Shown here piece after piece: positions 11,674 through 23,036 of a DNA stretch of 64,000 nt; within the stretch, counting starts at the first letter, position 1; each line of letters opens with the position of its first letter. The position numbers were made by a program, and so were the translations under genes. Under the pieces are notes generated by a model. It ran no database searches and was not told the origin of the DNA. It saw nothing but the letters and a program-made list of their open reading frames with translations. Where the stretch lies: the NCBI GenBank assembly GCA_023105745.1, contig JALGQZ010000011.1, positions 48,514,698 to 48,578,697 of the forward strand, given 5' to 3'. This DNA is from Austropuccinia psidii (lineage: Eukaryota > Basidiomycota > Pucciniomycetes > Pucciniales > Sphaerophragmiaceae).

Positions 11674-13111
11674 TGTCAGGCTGAGTCTATATTGAAGTGG
11701 TAATAAGAGTATTTACAACTAGAATTATGACTGTGACATGTAGAAAATTGATTTAAAATAAGAGTTTTTGATTTAAAGGATGATTTATAAGATATTTAAG
11801 GGGTTCTACTATTGAAGAATAGTGGTGGTGAGCGCTATTGAGAACCCAGGGTGCAATCTTACCAGTTGGGTTACTATAATAAGAGTTACAATAATTAAAT
11901 ATATAATTATACCTGTTTATTACCCAAGAGTAAAACTGTTTTTGACAGTTTACTACGTAGGGTATTCAAGAGCAGGATGAGGAAAGGGTTTTGGCTGTGA
12001 AAAGCCCTCCTTTTATCCTGAAATTGAGGTGGAAAGGCTGCTAGACCTTTCCACGTAGAGGAAGTGAAGATTTTTCACTCTCTAGGACAGGCTTGTGGTT
12101 TGCAAACAGCCTGTATACCCTGTATTGGGCTCAGATGTGGTTTTGAAACCACATCTGGGCAGTTTTCACCAATACAGGGTGAAAATTTTCATCTGGGGAC
12201 CTCACAGTCTGATTCTGACGTGTATGACGCGTAGAATGCTGTACAGAAGCTGTATGGGACCCCAGTATTGACTGACATATGAGGTATTGAAGTAAAAACA
12301 TGCTTCTTCGTCTATTTGACACCTCATATTCATGGTTATGGGATATTATCCCATGGTAAGGCTGTATCTGACAGCAGGTGGGATTTTGACCTTAAAATGG
12401 TCATAACTCTGTCAGTTTTTGAGATATCAAGCTCAAAGTTGGTTCATTGAATAGCCCTGTATGAGCTCTACACAATGGTACCCAACTTGACATGGTTATC
12501 ATTAAATATGACAAAGGTATCCCATGTACAAGTATTTTTGTACATTGGCGTGGTCTGGTCAGAAGCTGTATTAAGCTTGTTTGGCCAATAACTTCTGTTG
12601 TAGTTGAGTTATGAGGAAGTGGATGGCACCATCAGATAGCCCTGATTGTGCTCTTTCCAAAAAGACCCCACTTTAAGTATCTCACACTAAAACTGTAAAA
12701 GTTAGATGAGAGGTGAATGTTTTGTTCACCCTTATTTGGTCTGAATTTGACCATAACTCAAGTAATACTGGTGCTAGCTCAGTTTGGCTGGCACCATTGG
12801 ATGGCCCTGGCTTAGAGCTTCATTTTTAATACCCATTTGATGGGGTTAAGCCTCTCCTTCTAGACTTTAGATGAGAGGTGAAAATTAAGGTTTATGCTCA
12901 GCAATAACTTTGAGCAGGAATAACTTTGTTATTTCTTGTCCTATGGTGATGGGACTTATATTTTCAGGAAGAGGTGAGTTTCCTCTTTCTTTTGATACCT
13001 TTTGAGCTAGTTTGGCTCAGCTCCATGTTTTGGTGGTATTTTGGCTATACCATTGGTTTATGGTATTTTGGCTGTCATGCTTGTGCTCTGGTTTTGAGTC
13101 ACAGGCTGACA
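11674..13111. repeat. Solo LTR S1, inserted in element B
   Basis: 1438 bp with termini TGTCAGGCTGAGTC and GAGTCACAGGCTGACA, flanked by the 5-bp duplication ACAAG (11669-11673, 13112-13116). Taking it out rejoins the B protease region collinearly with copy D (58260-58320). There is no internal region, so this is a solo LTR left by LTR-LTR recombination. A second copy, in reverse orientation, is at 49829-51265. The transcription direction is not known. It holds a striking nested palindrome at 12118-12179. Confidence 0.9.
12118..12179. repeat. Nested palindrome in LTR S1
   Basis: Outer arms CCCTGTATTGG (12118-12128) and CCAATACAGGG (12169-12179) enclose a nearly perfect inner palindrome at 12132-12157, with arms CAGATGTGGTTT and AAACCACATCTG around two bases. 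Both layers are also in S2 (inner 50782-50807, outer 50761-50770 and 50811-50820). Confidence 0.8.
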
Positions 13112-13116
13112 ACAAG

Positions 13117-13270
13117 TCTTAAGAAAAGATCTTCCAACACAATAACAGAAGGCTCTTGGGTCAAGCAAACGTCTGGTGGGCTTGTTGTCAATCACCACTT
13201 CTGTTATACAGGAGTTACCAGATGTATAACCTTTCCCTCTGTTTGGTTTGGTTTTCATAAGTTGTGCATC
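13117..13270 (-). pseudogene. Protease N-terminal part of element B
   Basis: Short piece of the polyprotein between gag and the S1 insertion. It matches D (58320-58450) in the frame containing GNSCITEVV. At the position of the protease active site it reads LLDPRAF, where D has LLDPGAF. The usual retroviral form is D-S/T-G-A, so this family uses, or has decayed to, a Pro at the second place, and B has also lost the Gly. It continues from gag in the same register after a CAA to TAA nonsense change at 13271-13273. Confidence 0.75.
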
Positions 13271-14332
13271 TTAAATTTTTGATAAATCAAGTTGACCATT
13301 GCTCAATTGTGGCAAGTGGGAATAAGATTCCATGATGTCAAAAGTGGAATTGATATTTTCTATATCTTTTGAAGATTCAGAAAATATGGATGACTTATCA
13401 TCTGTATTGTCTTCAATTATGTCATCTTTCTCAACATCAGGTTCTTTTTCAATATCAATTTCATTTATTTTCCCCCTTTTTGGACATGTATTGGCTAAAT
13501 GGGTGGTGCTTTGGTAAATATGGCACTTTCTGACTGTATCTGCAGATTTATACTTAACATTATTAGAGTTTTCTTTGGGGTTTTTGTCCACAGAATCTTT
13601 CCAAGGTGTATTAAGCTTTGTTTTGAGATTCACCCTACTAGAACCAATTTTGGTTCTGCTGGTTACTTCTTCTAGTATATTGATAATATCCTCTGCTGAA
13701 TATTGTTCAGTAGTCCTTCTTTTGACAGCATGCTCTAAGTCACCTCCACATTGTCTCAGAATTTTTCTATGGATCATAAATTCGGACATGTCAGGATATA
13801 ATGCTGTTAATCTGTCTTTTTGTTCGCAAAACCATGGTAAAGCTTTGTCTTTATCAGCATTAAATTTGGCAGATTCAAAGGCTGTTTCCACTTTAAACCT
13901 CCAAGAATCATTGGCCCATTTGTTGATAATTTGGGTTTTCCACCAAGTCCAACTTTGGTGTCCATGCGCTTGTCTCAATTTGATATACCATCTGTGAGCT
14001 GATTTGGTAAATAAGGGGTTAAACCTGGCTGTTACCAATCTGTCTGGTAATTCAAAGTCTTCTTTGATCATGTCAATACCTCTGATGAATTCCATATGGT
14101 CATATTCTCCTTCACCACTGAAGTGAGGCCATTCCTTAAGTTTTGGAACTTCTTTCAAGAGTTCTTGGCCCATTGATGGCTCCAAGTTATGAAAAGAAGT
14201 AGAAAATTCATTTTTTAATTGAGAATTTTCAATATCCAATACTTGTGGATTGGTAATCCCTGTACCCTCATTTTTATTCAGAGGTGTAGATATTCTTGGT
14301 AAGGTGTTTAGTAGTTGTTCAATATCATTCAT
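13271..14332 (-). pseudogene. gag (capsid and zinc knuckle) of element B
   Basis: Open over 353 codons on the minus strand. It contains the Ty3-type capsid region (about 14130-13700, with the WPHFSGEGEYDH segment typical of these elements) and a CCHC zinc knuckle near 13530, where the second Cys is Tyr (C-H-I-Y); copy D keeps all four ligands. An acidic tail follows. The terminal TAA is a mutation of a Gln codon, since D reads through into protease, so gag and pol were one frame. Confidence 0.88.
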
Positions 14333-15854
14333 TTTACTATTGTTACACCTTTGCGAATTTCTTAATTCATGTTGTAAGTTTTGTATAGAGGTTATTACAT
14401 TCTTTTTATGATCATCCTCTTTATATGTCAGCTCATTCCATAATTCTGTTTGTTTAGTATTATCAGATATAACTTCATTTTACTTTATTGTTAATTTTGA
14501 TATTTCCTCTTTTGAGGTATCAAAACACTTTTTCAAGGCAATTATATGTGTCTTTACTTCAGTAAATGATTTTGAAATATTATCAAGGGCTTTCTTATTA
14601 TCCTATTTAATATTATTTATGGAATGTTTTATTCTTGTTTCAATCATGTCATAAATATTGAATTTAGAATATTTGTCTGTCAATTCCTTAATAATGGCAG
14701 ATTGTTCATTTATCTTATTGCCAAAAGAATTATCATTACTGGAAGTTTTAATTGTTTTTAAAGCTTTTTCAAAACACATAAGTGTTCCATTGATTTGTCT
14801 CAGACTCAAGTTATGTTTTTTTAAGATTGTCACAAATTGATTTATTTTTATCAGAAAGATGACTTTTTACATCAGTTATAGCTTGATACAACTCTGGAAT
14901 AGAATCAAAAATATCAGAAATCCTTTCTGATATTTTAATCTGGGTTCCTCCTTCTTCTGTAATTCCATCATGTTTCTTTCCATCTGAAATACATTTTCCA
15001 TGGCATCCTGCTGAATCTTTGGAATACTGTATCCTTGGCTGTAGGGCTTTGGGGCTGGTGCCTTTCCTTTGCCCTTGTTTGGAGCTTTTGGCTGCTTTTT
15101 CACGTTGGAATTGCTGGTGCTGGCCACTGGGGCTGTTTTTGACACTTGTTTGAGTGGTGGAGGGTTGTTTTTCCTCCATTCTAGTGTCAAGAGAATCATG
15201 TTTTTCTTTTCCATCAATGGATGCCATCCATTGAGCAATTTGCAAGTATTGTGATGGCCCAGGAACTTTCTCACAGTCAGGTAAGAATTAATGCAGTTTT
15301 TCCAAAGATCTGCCAGGATCTCGTACTCCTTGTACTGCAGTGCATTGTTGTATGCTTTGTGGCTGGCTTTGTATATGTCCACTGAGGCTTCTTGTGGCAG
15401 TGTCAGCGCTTTGTGAAGGTAAAATGGTATTATCAGCATCAGAATGACCTATTTTAGTTGTTTGGAAGTCATCAACTGACCCTTCTCCTTCTGTACCTGG
15501 TTGGCTTCTGCCATATTCACGTCTATTACCTTTCTGGGAGCTGCTTGAGGGGCTATAGCTGGCTCCTGATCTAGTTGAAGGAATATTTTATGATTAAAAA
15601 GGCTTAAAATAGTATTTTTACGTCAAAAACTTACTATTGGCCAAATTCTTAGCTTTCTGAAGGGTATTACTTATATCCAAGTTAATCAATTCAGAAGATA
15701 TTGGCTCAGATTGGTTATTTTGAATCACAATAACAGTACTATTGTGGTCTGAATTAACAGTACTGGCAGGGATAATGCTGGTGACTGTGGAGGCTGTTTC
15801 AATGTTTTCTTGTCTTACCACGTTGTCAGACACTAAAATTAATGAAAAAGACAA
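14333..15854 (-). pseudogene. N-terminal gag region of element B (Gln/Ser-rich and coiled-coil part)
   Basis: Between the 5' LTR and capsid, several broken minus-strand frames (15854-15618, 15439-14876, 15245-14811, 14833-14603) appear to form one N-terminal extension: a Ser/Thr-rich start, a Gln/Pro/Lys-rich middle and a helical, heptad-like stretch of Leu, Ile and Lys leading to the capsid. Parts of it resemble proteins I recall as common in A. psidii. A candidate intron lies at 15571-15634 (GTAAGT donor, CTAG acceptor); its phase does not resolve cleanly. Copy D keeps only the capsid-proximal end (59483-59868). Confidence 0.6.
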
Positions 15855-16039
15855 TCAATTAAGTAAAAAAGGTTATTTCAAAAAATAAATTAAAGTATAA
15901 GCCTGACTTATAATATGAAAAAAAAATATTTTTTATGGGTTTTTTGAATTATGAGTATTTTTTATATGTTTTTCAATTTTTCAATATAAGAAAAAGGTTT
16001 AAAAAGAGTAAAAAAAATATGTCACAGGTAAAATATCAT

Positions 16040-16052
16040 GGCTTGGCCCCCA
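16040..16052 (-). other. tRNA-type primer-binding site of element B
   Basis: Two bases inside the 5' LTR the minus strand reads TGGGGGCCAAGCC. It starts with TGG, complementary to a tRNA CCA end. I cannot name the tRNA. This contrasts with the non-TGG sites of A, C and E. Confidence 0.65.
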
Positions 16053-16054
16053 AA

Positions 16055-17822
16055 TGTAAGGTTTGGATAGGAAACTTTGATTAAAAATCAAGTACTTTTC
16101 CTGTCCTCAAAATTTGTATAAGGTAAAAATCAATTAAAAATAGTAAGAAATATTATTTTTGAGAGAAAACACACCAATTTTATTGTTTATAACTTTATTG
16201 ATATAAAACAATAATATTATAAAGATTTATTGTTTTACCAACAATAAAAATTTATCCAAAAATACTCTACAAGAGATAGTTAAGGCTACAAAAGAAATTT
16301 CTTCAAGAGCAATTTCAATTGGAATCAATTGAGCAAAGAAATGCAAGCAATGAATTAAAGAACTAATTCTTTAACAAGAATATTAAAGAGAAAACACGCC
16401 CAAAAGTGACCAGAGTCAATTTGAAAACAAGGTGACAAAGTTTACAGTGATGAAAGATGCTTTAATTCACTTTTGGGGTGGTTCAGGGGTAAAAATGATT
16501 ATAATTATTTTTTCACGTGGTTATAAGGATTCAAATGATTTAAAAGTGGTGGTTGGAATCTTTTATTGATTGGTTTAAAAATGTTTAAATTAATTATAAA
16601 AGGAAAAGATTCTAACATGAAGAGAAAAGTGGGGCAAAGAAGACATTCTTTTATAGCCATCAATTTTCTTACTCCGAAAGTAAAATTTACTCTTGTCAGT
16701 AGTGAAAAACAGTCTGACAACAGAAAAGCCAATTATGGCATCATTGAACCCTGGTTTAAGCCATTTTTAGCCATTTCAGACCCTTAAATCAGCCATTACT
16801 ATAGCAATACCTGGTCTAGAGCCTTCAAAACACATCAGAATGTGTGTAAGAGGCGTAGAAACCAGTTAAAACTGTTTTTACTAACATTGTTTTAGCTTAA
16901 GGGTAGTTTTACCCTCTTGGCAGCAGTTAAAACCACCCTGGTTGGTATCAAAACCTCATCATCAATTGAGTCACAGACCCTGTGACTCAATTCCAGGACA
17001 AAATTGATGAACGTTTGCGTTAATTTTGACATCTCACGCCTGTCAGCAAGGTTTTGGGGGTGTGGCTCCCCCTTAGAGCTAGAGTTCCTTTCCCCCCCCA
17101 ATTTATTTTTTTCCTTTAATTCCTCATCATGTATTATACTTATAATTTACATATGTAATTCAATTGAATTGTACAGTACAATACAGTAATAATTGATACC
17201 TCATATGTAAATCAAAGTTCACTTATGTAATACACGCGCACATTTTGACATTTCAATTGAATTCAATTGAAAATACTTTAATTCCTCATAACTTCTAAGC
17301 TAAACACAACACCTCAATTTTAACACAAAAATTGATGGTTAACACCACATGTGGTGTGAATTAAATTAAAGTTTTGAGGATTTTCAACTTTTGTATTGAA
17401 AATACTAAAAACTTAATTTAAGCTTATTTAGAGTTGAGTTACAAAAGTTTCACTCAGAGGTGACCCCACCTAATTTTTTATGAGGAATCAAATGGTGAAA
17501 TAATTTTTATATGTTTATTTATTGGATAAAAAGTTATAATATATTTTATATAAATTTTTACCAAAAATATTTTGATTTCATAATTTTCATTAAAAATTCA
17601 TTTTTACATAATTTTTACAAGTAAAACTGAATTTTCATAATTTTGATTTTTATTGTAATTTTATTTTTAAATTATAATTAAGTGGTGATTTCCAATATAA
17701 ACTTGTATTTTATATTTCAATTTTCATTTTTATAATATAAATAAATTTATTTTATTTATATTTGTATTTTAATTTATCATTTGTGGTTTTTCGGGTATAT
17801 AAAAATACCTCTAAGGCTCACA
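16055..17822 (-). repeat. 5' LTR of element B
   Basis: 1768 bp, the partner of 6380-8192. It is shorter mainly through loss of about 25 bp near 16505 and a short gap near 16760. It ends directly at the CATAA duplication, after which pol of element A resumes. Confidence 0.9.
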
Positions 17823-20560
17823 CATAAGGCCAAGGTCCTCTTCAATGGGAGCACCTGTCTTTTTTGTTAAGAAAAAGTATGGAGGTCTTCATTTGTGTGT
17901 TGACTACTTCAAACTCAATGCTGTCACTAGGAAGAACAGGTATCCTGTTCCTCTTATGAACCAGCTTCTTAGCGTATTCAACGGTTCCACTATCTTCTCC
18001 AAGATATATCTGCATGGTGCATATAATCTCCTGAGAATCAAAGAGGGGGATGAGCACTGAACTGCCTGAAGAACAAAATATGGTAGTTATGAGTATTTGT
18101 TATGCCATTTGGCCTTACCAATGCTCCAGCTTCTTTCCAGAATCTTGTGAATGATATATTTGCAGATTTCTTGGATATCTTTTTTGTAGTACATTTAGAT
18201 GATATTATGGTCTTTTCCAGCTCTGAGGAGGAACATGTCAAACATGTGGCCTTTGTCCTCCAAAGACTGAGGGAAAATACTTTGTTTGCCAAAGCCTGAA
18301 GTGTGTATTCCATGCCTCAAGTTTGGAATACTTGGGCTATGTTGCTTCAAGTGATGGCCTCAATATGGATTCTTCAAAGGTTCAGCAAATCCTCAATTGG
18401 CCTCAGCCCAAAAACATCAAAGTTGTTAAATCCTTCCTGGGCTTTGCCAATATCTATTGTTGTTTCATTAAAAATCACTGCTCTCACTTCCCTTCTAAAA
18501 AAAGACTCTCCTTTTATCTTCAGTGAGGAAGCTCTTAGTCAGTTTCAAATACTCAAAGAAGCATTCACCACTGCTCCTATCATTTCCCATTTCAATCCTT
18601 CTCTACCAACTATTGTAGAGACTGATGCTTCTGATTATGCCTTTAGTGCTGTACTGAGTCAGGTGAATGACTCAGGAAAGCATCCCATTGCATTTGATAG
18701 TCACAAGCCTTTCCCAGCTGAGCTGAATCATGAAATTCATGACAAGGAACTCCTTGGAATAGTTTGGGCTCTCAAGTGCTGGAGAGCTTTTCTTCTTTCT
18801 CCTTCCAATCCTTTTGAGGTCTTGACAGACCACGCTTCCCTTCAGTATTTTATATCTTCTAAAGTTCTTACTTGTTGTCAGGCCCAATGGGCTGAATTTC
18901 TTTCTGAGTTTCATTTCACTATCACTTACCGCCCAGGCAGGCTGGCCACTTTACCAGATGCCTTGTCACATCAGGACAATGTGTACCCAGAGGGGGGGAC
19001 TTCATCAGCAAGAATCCGCAGAATTTTCATCAAGTAAGCAAGCAAGATGGAATTCAAGAGTCAAGATTCTTCTCAATCAAAGTGGAAATATTCTCAGATT
19101 TAGTTGACAAGATTCAAAAAGAAGTATGGAAAGACAAATACAATAAAGAAATACTCAAGCAACTATCAAGATTTGAATCAGTTACAGATTGTTCTCCTGA
19201 GCCTCAAGACAAGTTATTATTATTCAAAGATAAAGTGGTAATCCCAAGAAATGAAGAAATCCAACTCAATATTCTTCAAAAGCGTCATGCCTCACCATTG
19301 GCTGGCTATCCTGGCCAGGAGAAGACCCTCAAGCTCATCAAGAGGGATTTCTATTGGGCTGGCATTAATCAATTCATTAAGGACTATGTGTCCTCATGTA
19401 AGCAATGTTCAAGAAACAAGAACATTCATCACAAGAAGTTTGGACTATTAAAGCCTCTTCAAATTCCATCGGGTCCTTGGAATTCCTTATCAATGGACTT
19501 TATTACTCAATTGCCCTTGTCAAACAACTTTGACTCAATTCTGGTAGTTGTGGACAGGATTTCAAAAATGGCAATCTTCATTCCAACTTATGGAACAATA
19601 ACTGCTCTGGACTTAGCTCAAATCTTCATTAGTCATGTATTTTCCAAGCATGGCCTTCCGGTCCATATTGTCAGTGATAGAGGATCTTTATTTGTTTCAT
19701 CATTCTGGACCAATTTATGTCAGCAGCTCAAGATATCAAGAGATCTTTCAACTGATTTTCATCCTGAAACAGATGGACAGACAGAGAGGGTAAATCAGAT
19801 TCTAGAACAGTTTCTTTGGATGTATGTCAGTTACCATCAAGATGACTGGCACACCTAGCTCCCTCTGGCTGAATTTGCCTACAATAATGCAGAACAGTCA
19901 TCAACAAAGCAATCACCTTTTTTCACCATTTAGGGAAGAAATCCCAGCTTTGACTCAATCCATATTTCTCAAGACTCACCTTCTGGAAAGTTATAAACAG
20001 AACTTCAATCAGTACAGCAAGTTTTCAAAGAAGAATTAGAGTCAGCAATAAGGAGACTCAAGAAGTATGAAGATAGAAATAGATCAATTCCACCTGATTT
20101 CCAACCTGGGGACAAAGTATGGCTAGCTACCAAGAGCATCAAGACCACAAGACCCACCAAGAAACTTTCAGAAAGATGTCTGGGACCCTTTGAAGTCATT
20201 AAGAAGATTGGAAGTCATGCTTATCACCTCAATTTGCCTTTGCAATGGAAGTCAGTTCACCCTGTATTCCATGTGTCATTACTAGAGCCAGTCAAGCAGT
20301 CAAGCGTCCCAAATTGTAATCAATTTTCACCACCACCAGTTCTACTGGAGGAGCAAGAAGAATGGGAAGTGGCTCAGGTTCTGGAGTCAAAACTAAAAAG
20401 AGGTAAATTATGGTATCTTGTAGAGTGGAAAGGATTCAGTGAAGACCCAGAAAGAACAACTTGGGAACCAGCTTCCAACCTTACCAACTCACCAGACCTT
20501 GTCAAGGATTTCCATTCATTGTATCCAGACAATCCTGGTCCAAATACCTCAATAATTTGA
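17823..20560 (+). pseudogene. pol of element A, 3' part (reverse transcriptase to chromodomain)
   Basis: Continuation of pol after element B. 17842-18299: reverse transcriptase; the catalytic loop reads HLDD instead of the usual Y-x-DD. 18500-19000: RNase H (TDAS, then DKELLGIVWALK). 19082-19858: integrase with HHCC region (second His is Tyr, HASPLAGYP) and the DDE residues present ([24 protein letters not shown]). A Trp codon is TAG at 19856-19858. 20040-20560: integrase C-terminus, then a chromodomain (about 20375-20530) with LWYLVEWKGF and TTWEP, typical of chromoviruses that target heterochromatin. Frameshifts near 18060, 18300 and 19040. Confidence 0.9.
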
Positions 20561-21244
20561 TTTATGGTGCTTGGTGGGGAGAAGAGGTTATGAAAGTAAG
20601 TTCCTCTCCTGGCATGCACCTTTAAGGGGGTATTCTCCCCAAATATTGTTGTAAGAATTGCCTTGGCCACTTTGTGAGCACTTGTGAGCTCTTTGGACAG
20701 ATTCAGAAGGCCTTGCAACATCAATACCCTCAAATTTGCACCTTTCTTCAAGATATGGCCAAATTCCTTCTTCTTTTATTTTTTATTCTTTTCCAACTTA
20801 TTCCCATCACATTTATTCAAGACATTAATTACTTCAAAGTAAATTATGGCAAATTTATCTGTTTTTATGGTGCTTGGTGAGGAGTGGAAGTTATGAAAGT
20901 AAGTTCCATCTCCTGGTATGCATCCCTGAGGGTTCTACTTCTTGTAAAACATTACCTTGGCCACTCTGTGAGCATCAAATGCTTGGTTTTCATTTTTCAG
21001 AAAATTCTTGGCCAAAATCAAGCAGCTCATCACAAGAAGGACATCCTCAGGAATTTTTCTATTTCTCTTTCTTTACTTTCATTCTCTTTCTTTTCTTTAC
21101 TTGTATATTTCTTTTTATTTCTTTCTTAAAAGCAGCAGCATCCCCTCCCAAGTCATGTATTGGGAGGTTCCATTTATTTTTTATTTTAGTATCTTATAAG
21201 AGTGGGGATAGAAGTCAAACCAAAAACAAACAAGGTCAAGGAAA
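20561..21244 (+). repeat. 3' module of element A: duplicated TATGGTGCTTGG unit and pyrimidine tract
   Basis: Non-coding DNA between pol and the antisense gene. A unit starting TATGGTGCTTGGTG, containing GAAAGTAAGTTCC (a splice-donor-like GTAAGT) and ending with a CCTTGGCCACT-type block, occurs twice (about 20563-20690 and 20867-20980). Element C has the same two units in the same order (about 25975-25860 and 25635-25535, minus strand). A 90-bp T/C-rich tract follows (about 21045-21130). Confidence 0.65.
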
Positions 21245-22275
21245 CTAGTTATCTCTACCCAAATTATCGAAAGTTTTCTGGAAATCATCAATCAACTCAT
21301 CTTCATATTAGGAAAATTTGGAAGCCATCTCCTCAGGAGCAGTCCTTGGAATAGTCCCCTCATTAGCATACATAATCACCTCCCTACTATTTCTATCAAC
21401 CCTCCTGAATAACCTGGCCAAAGCATCCTGATTTTCACTCTCCATATTTGGGTCTTCTCTGGTAACTCAGATAGGCAAGAAATCCCTGTGTTGAAACACT
21501 TGAGCGGCAGGAAAAAGCAAAGGAGAAAGTTCTTCTCTTCTTCTACTGGTATTGTCCACAGGTTGGAGCTGTTGTGAGGTGACTATGGGTGAGTTTCTGG
21601 GCTGTTGGATGGGGGATGGGCTTACTTCTTGATTCAAGGCAGGCCTGGTGTGGGAGGAGTGTTGTGAAGCAGGAGGAATGGAAGTAGGAGTGGTAGCAAG
21701 AGTGGGTTGGAAGTTTCTGGGGGTACTGGGGATGATTTGACTTTGGAATCTATTGGCAGGAGACTGGGAAGGAGAAGTATTGGATGGATGACCAGAAGAA
21801 TTAGGAACCACCTCAACTTCTTCACCATCCAACTCATAACTACCTTCAACATCTAGATCAGGTGGGGAATCGGCAATTTGTCTTATTTGTTTCACTATGC
21901 CTTCAGTATTGATCCTGGAAATTGGAACTTCTGAGCAGGATTATATTGGCCTACCACCAACTGGGATGAGCCCTCCAACATTGGTCCACCTGGCCAAATC
22001 CCTCTGCCTAGAACCAGTCACTGAATCAAGATATCAGTATCCATTTCAAGAAAGAAAATCATTTCACTCACAAGCAGAATACCCTGACATACCATCAAGA
22101 GTAGGGGCCTCAGAAACTGGGAACTTGTTTCCAAAAGGCCTATTTTTCTTACTCCACAAATACCTCCTGATGTTTGAAGCTTGCTTCCCAGTATGGCGAC
22201 ATGGCTTCTTCCCAATAAAGCAGTAGTGGCATTTTGAAGATCTGGGATTGTAATGTTCAAAACAATCCTTCCCCT
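21245..22275 (-). pseudogene. Antisense Zn2Cys6-like gene of element A, 3' portion
   Basis: Minus-strand gene inside element A, opposite to gag-pol, corresponding to 23996-25236 of element C. The stop is at 21245-21247. An intron at 22021-22071 (GTGAGT donor, ACTGAT branch-like site, TTCAG acceptor) sits exactly where C has its 50-nt intron. Exon 2 carries the basic ARWTNVGG segment, the GSYELDGEEVEV acidic segment, a long Pro/Ser/Gln-rich linker and the helical C-terminus. Nonsense changes include a TGA near 21468, where C has an Arg codon, and a further stop near 21335. Element C cut the gene inside the cysteine cluster at 22275; the N-terminal part is at 32550-32750. Confidence 0.8.
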
Positions 22276-23036
22276 TGTCACAGGGGCTCTTCGAAGTGAA
22301 GAGGGCCTGGAACTCAGTAAACTGGGACTCACTTATGGAGGGCTCAGGGATATGGTAAGAAGGGATACACTTAAGAGTGTAACAGATGAATTACTAAAAG
22401 AATAAATATAAGAAAAGCAGCAACAAGAAATAAGAGTAAGAAATAGAAGAGCCAACCACAAACAAGTCCAAGTCCACTGTTTCAACCTGTCAGAATGGAA
22501 AAAGAAGGGTTAATAAGGATATTGCCACCCAGCTCATACTGTACAGGCAAAGAGAAAATGCAAAGACTAACTTAGAATTAAATAATCATAATACCCAAAT
22601 ATAAGGATAAGAATAATTATTAAATAATAAATGAACTAAATTAATTAACTGGGGAAAAAGTCCCCAGGGGGGAGAAAGAGGGGCTGGTATATGTGAGAAT
22701 CACCAGCCCTGATCCAGAGGAAGAATTTTCATGAGAATAATTGATGATTGAATTAAGTCTGGCCAATACAGGTCCTGTACAGCTGTACAGGGCCTGTACA
22801 AGAGGTGTGGTGTATTTGAGTGATCATACAGCTTCATACTGGTGTATTGAAACTGTATTGGGTGAATCCAACCTGTACAGGTATTGACAGGCTGTATTGA
22901 TGTACCAAACTGTATGCATGTTTCAGAATGAAGATTGCTGAAGCTGAATGCTGATGCAGATACTGAATTTTCTGGTTTGAGGTGTTTGAGTGGGTGTATG
23001 AATGAATACCCTTACCCCTGATGGATGGTTGTTACA
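22276..23036 (-). repeat. 3' LTR of element C
   Basis: 761 bp, TGTCACAGGG to GGTTGTTACA on the plus strand. It contains the perfect 18-bp palindrome CCTGTACAGCTGTACAGG at 22774-22791. The adjacent purine tract on the minus strand (23050-23037) reads CAAGAGGGGGATAT. Confidence 0.93.

Larger units (their letters stand above)
6380..17822 (-). mobile_element. Element B: Ty3/gypsy retrotransposon nested in pol of A
   Basis: 11443 bp in minus orientation. LTRs 6380-8192 (3') and 16055-17822 (5') both have TG...CA ends, and the 5-bp target duplication CATAA flanks it (6375-6379, 17823-17827). The primer site at 16040-16052 and the purine tract at 8193-8204 are in the expected places. Gag and pol lie in one continuous reading register, without the frameshift used by A and C. 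A solo LTR (S1, 11674-13111) splits the protease region. The LTRs differ by substitutions and two indels of tens of bases, so the insertion is not recent. Confidence 0.93.

Noticed and set aside
13332..13997. Plus-strand frames opposite gag of element B (also 58641-59039 opposite D, 8349-8870 opposite pol)
   Set aside because: They mirror well-supported minus-strand protein frames, and their own translations are Leu/Ser-rich without any motif.
14333..15854. Independent host gene upstream of gag in element B
   Set aside because: It lies between the 5' LTR and capsid in the same strand, and copy D has the same capsid-proximal part, so it is part of the element.
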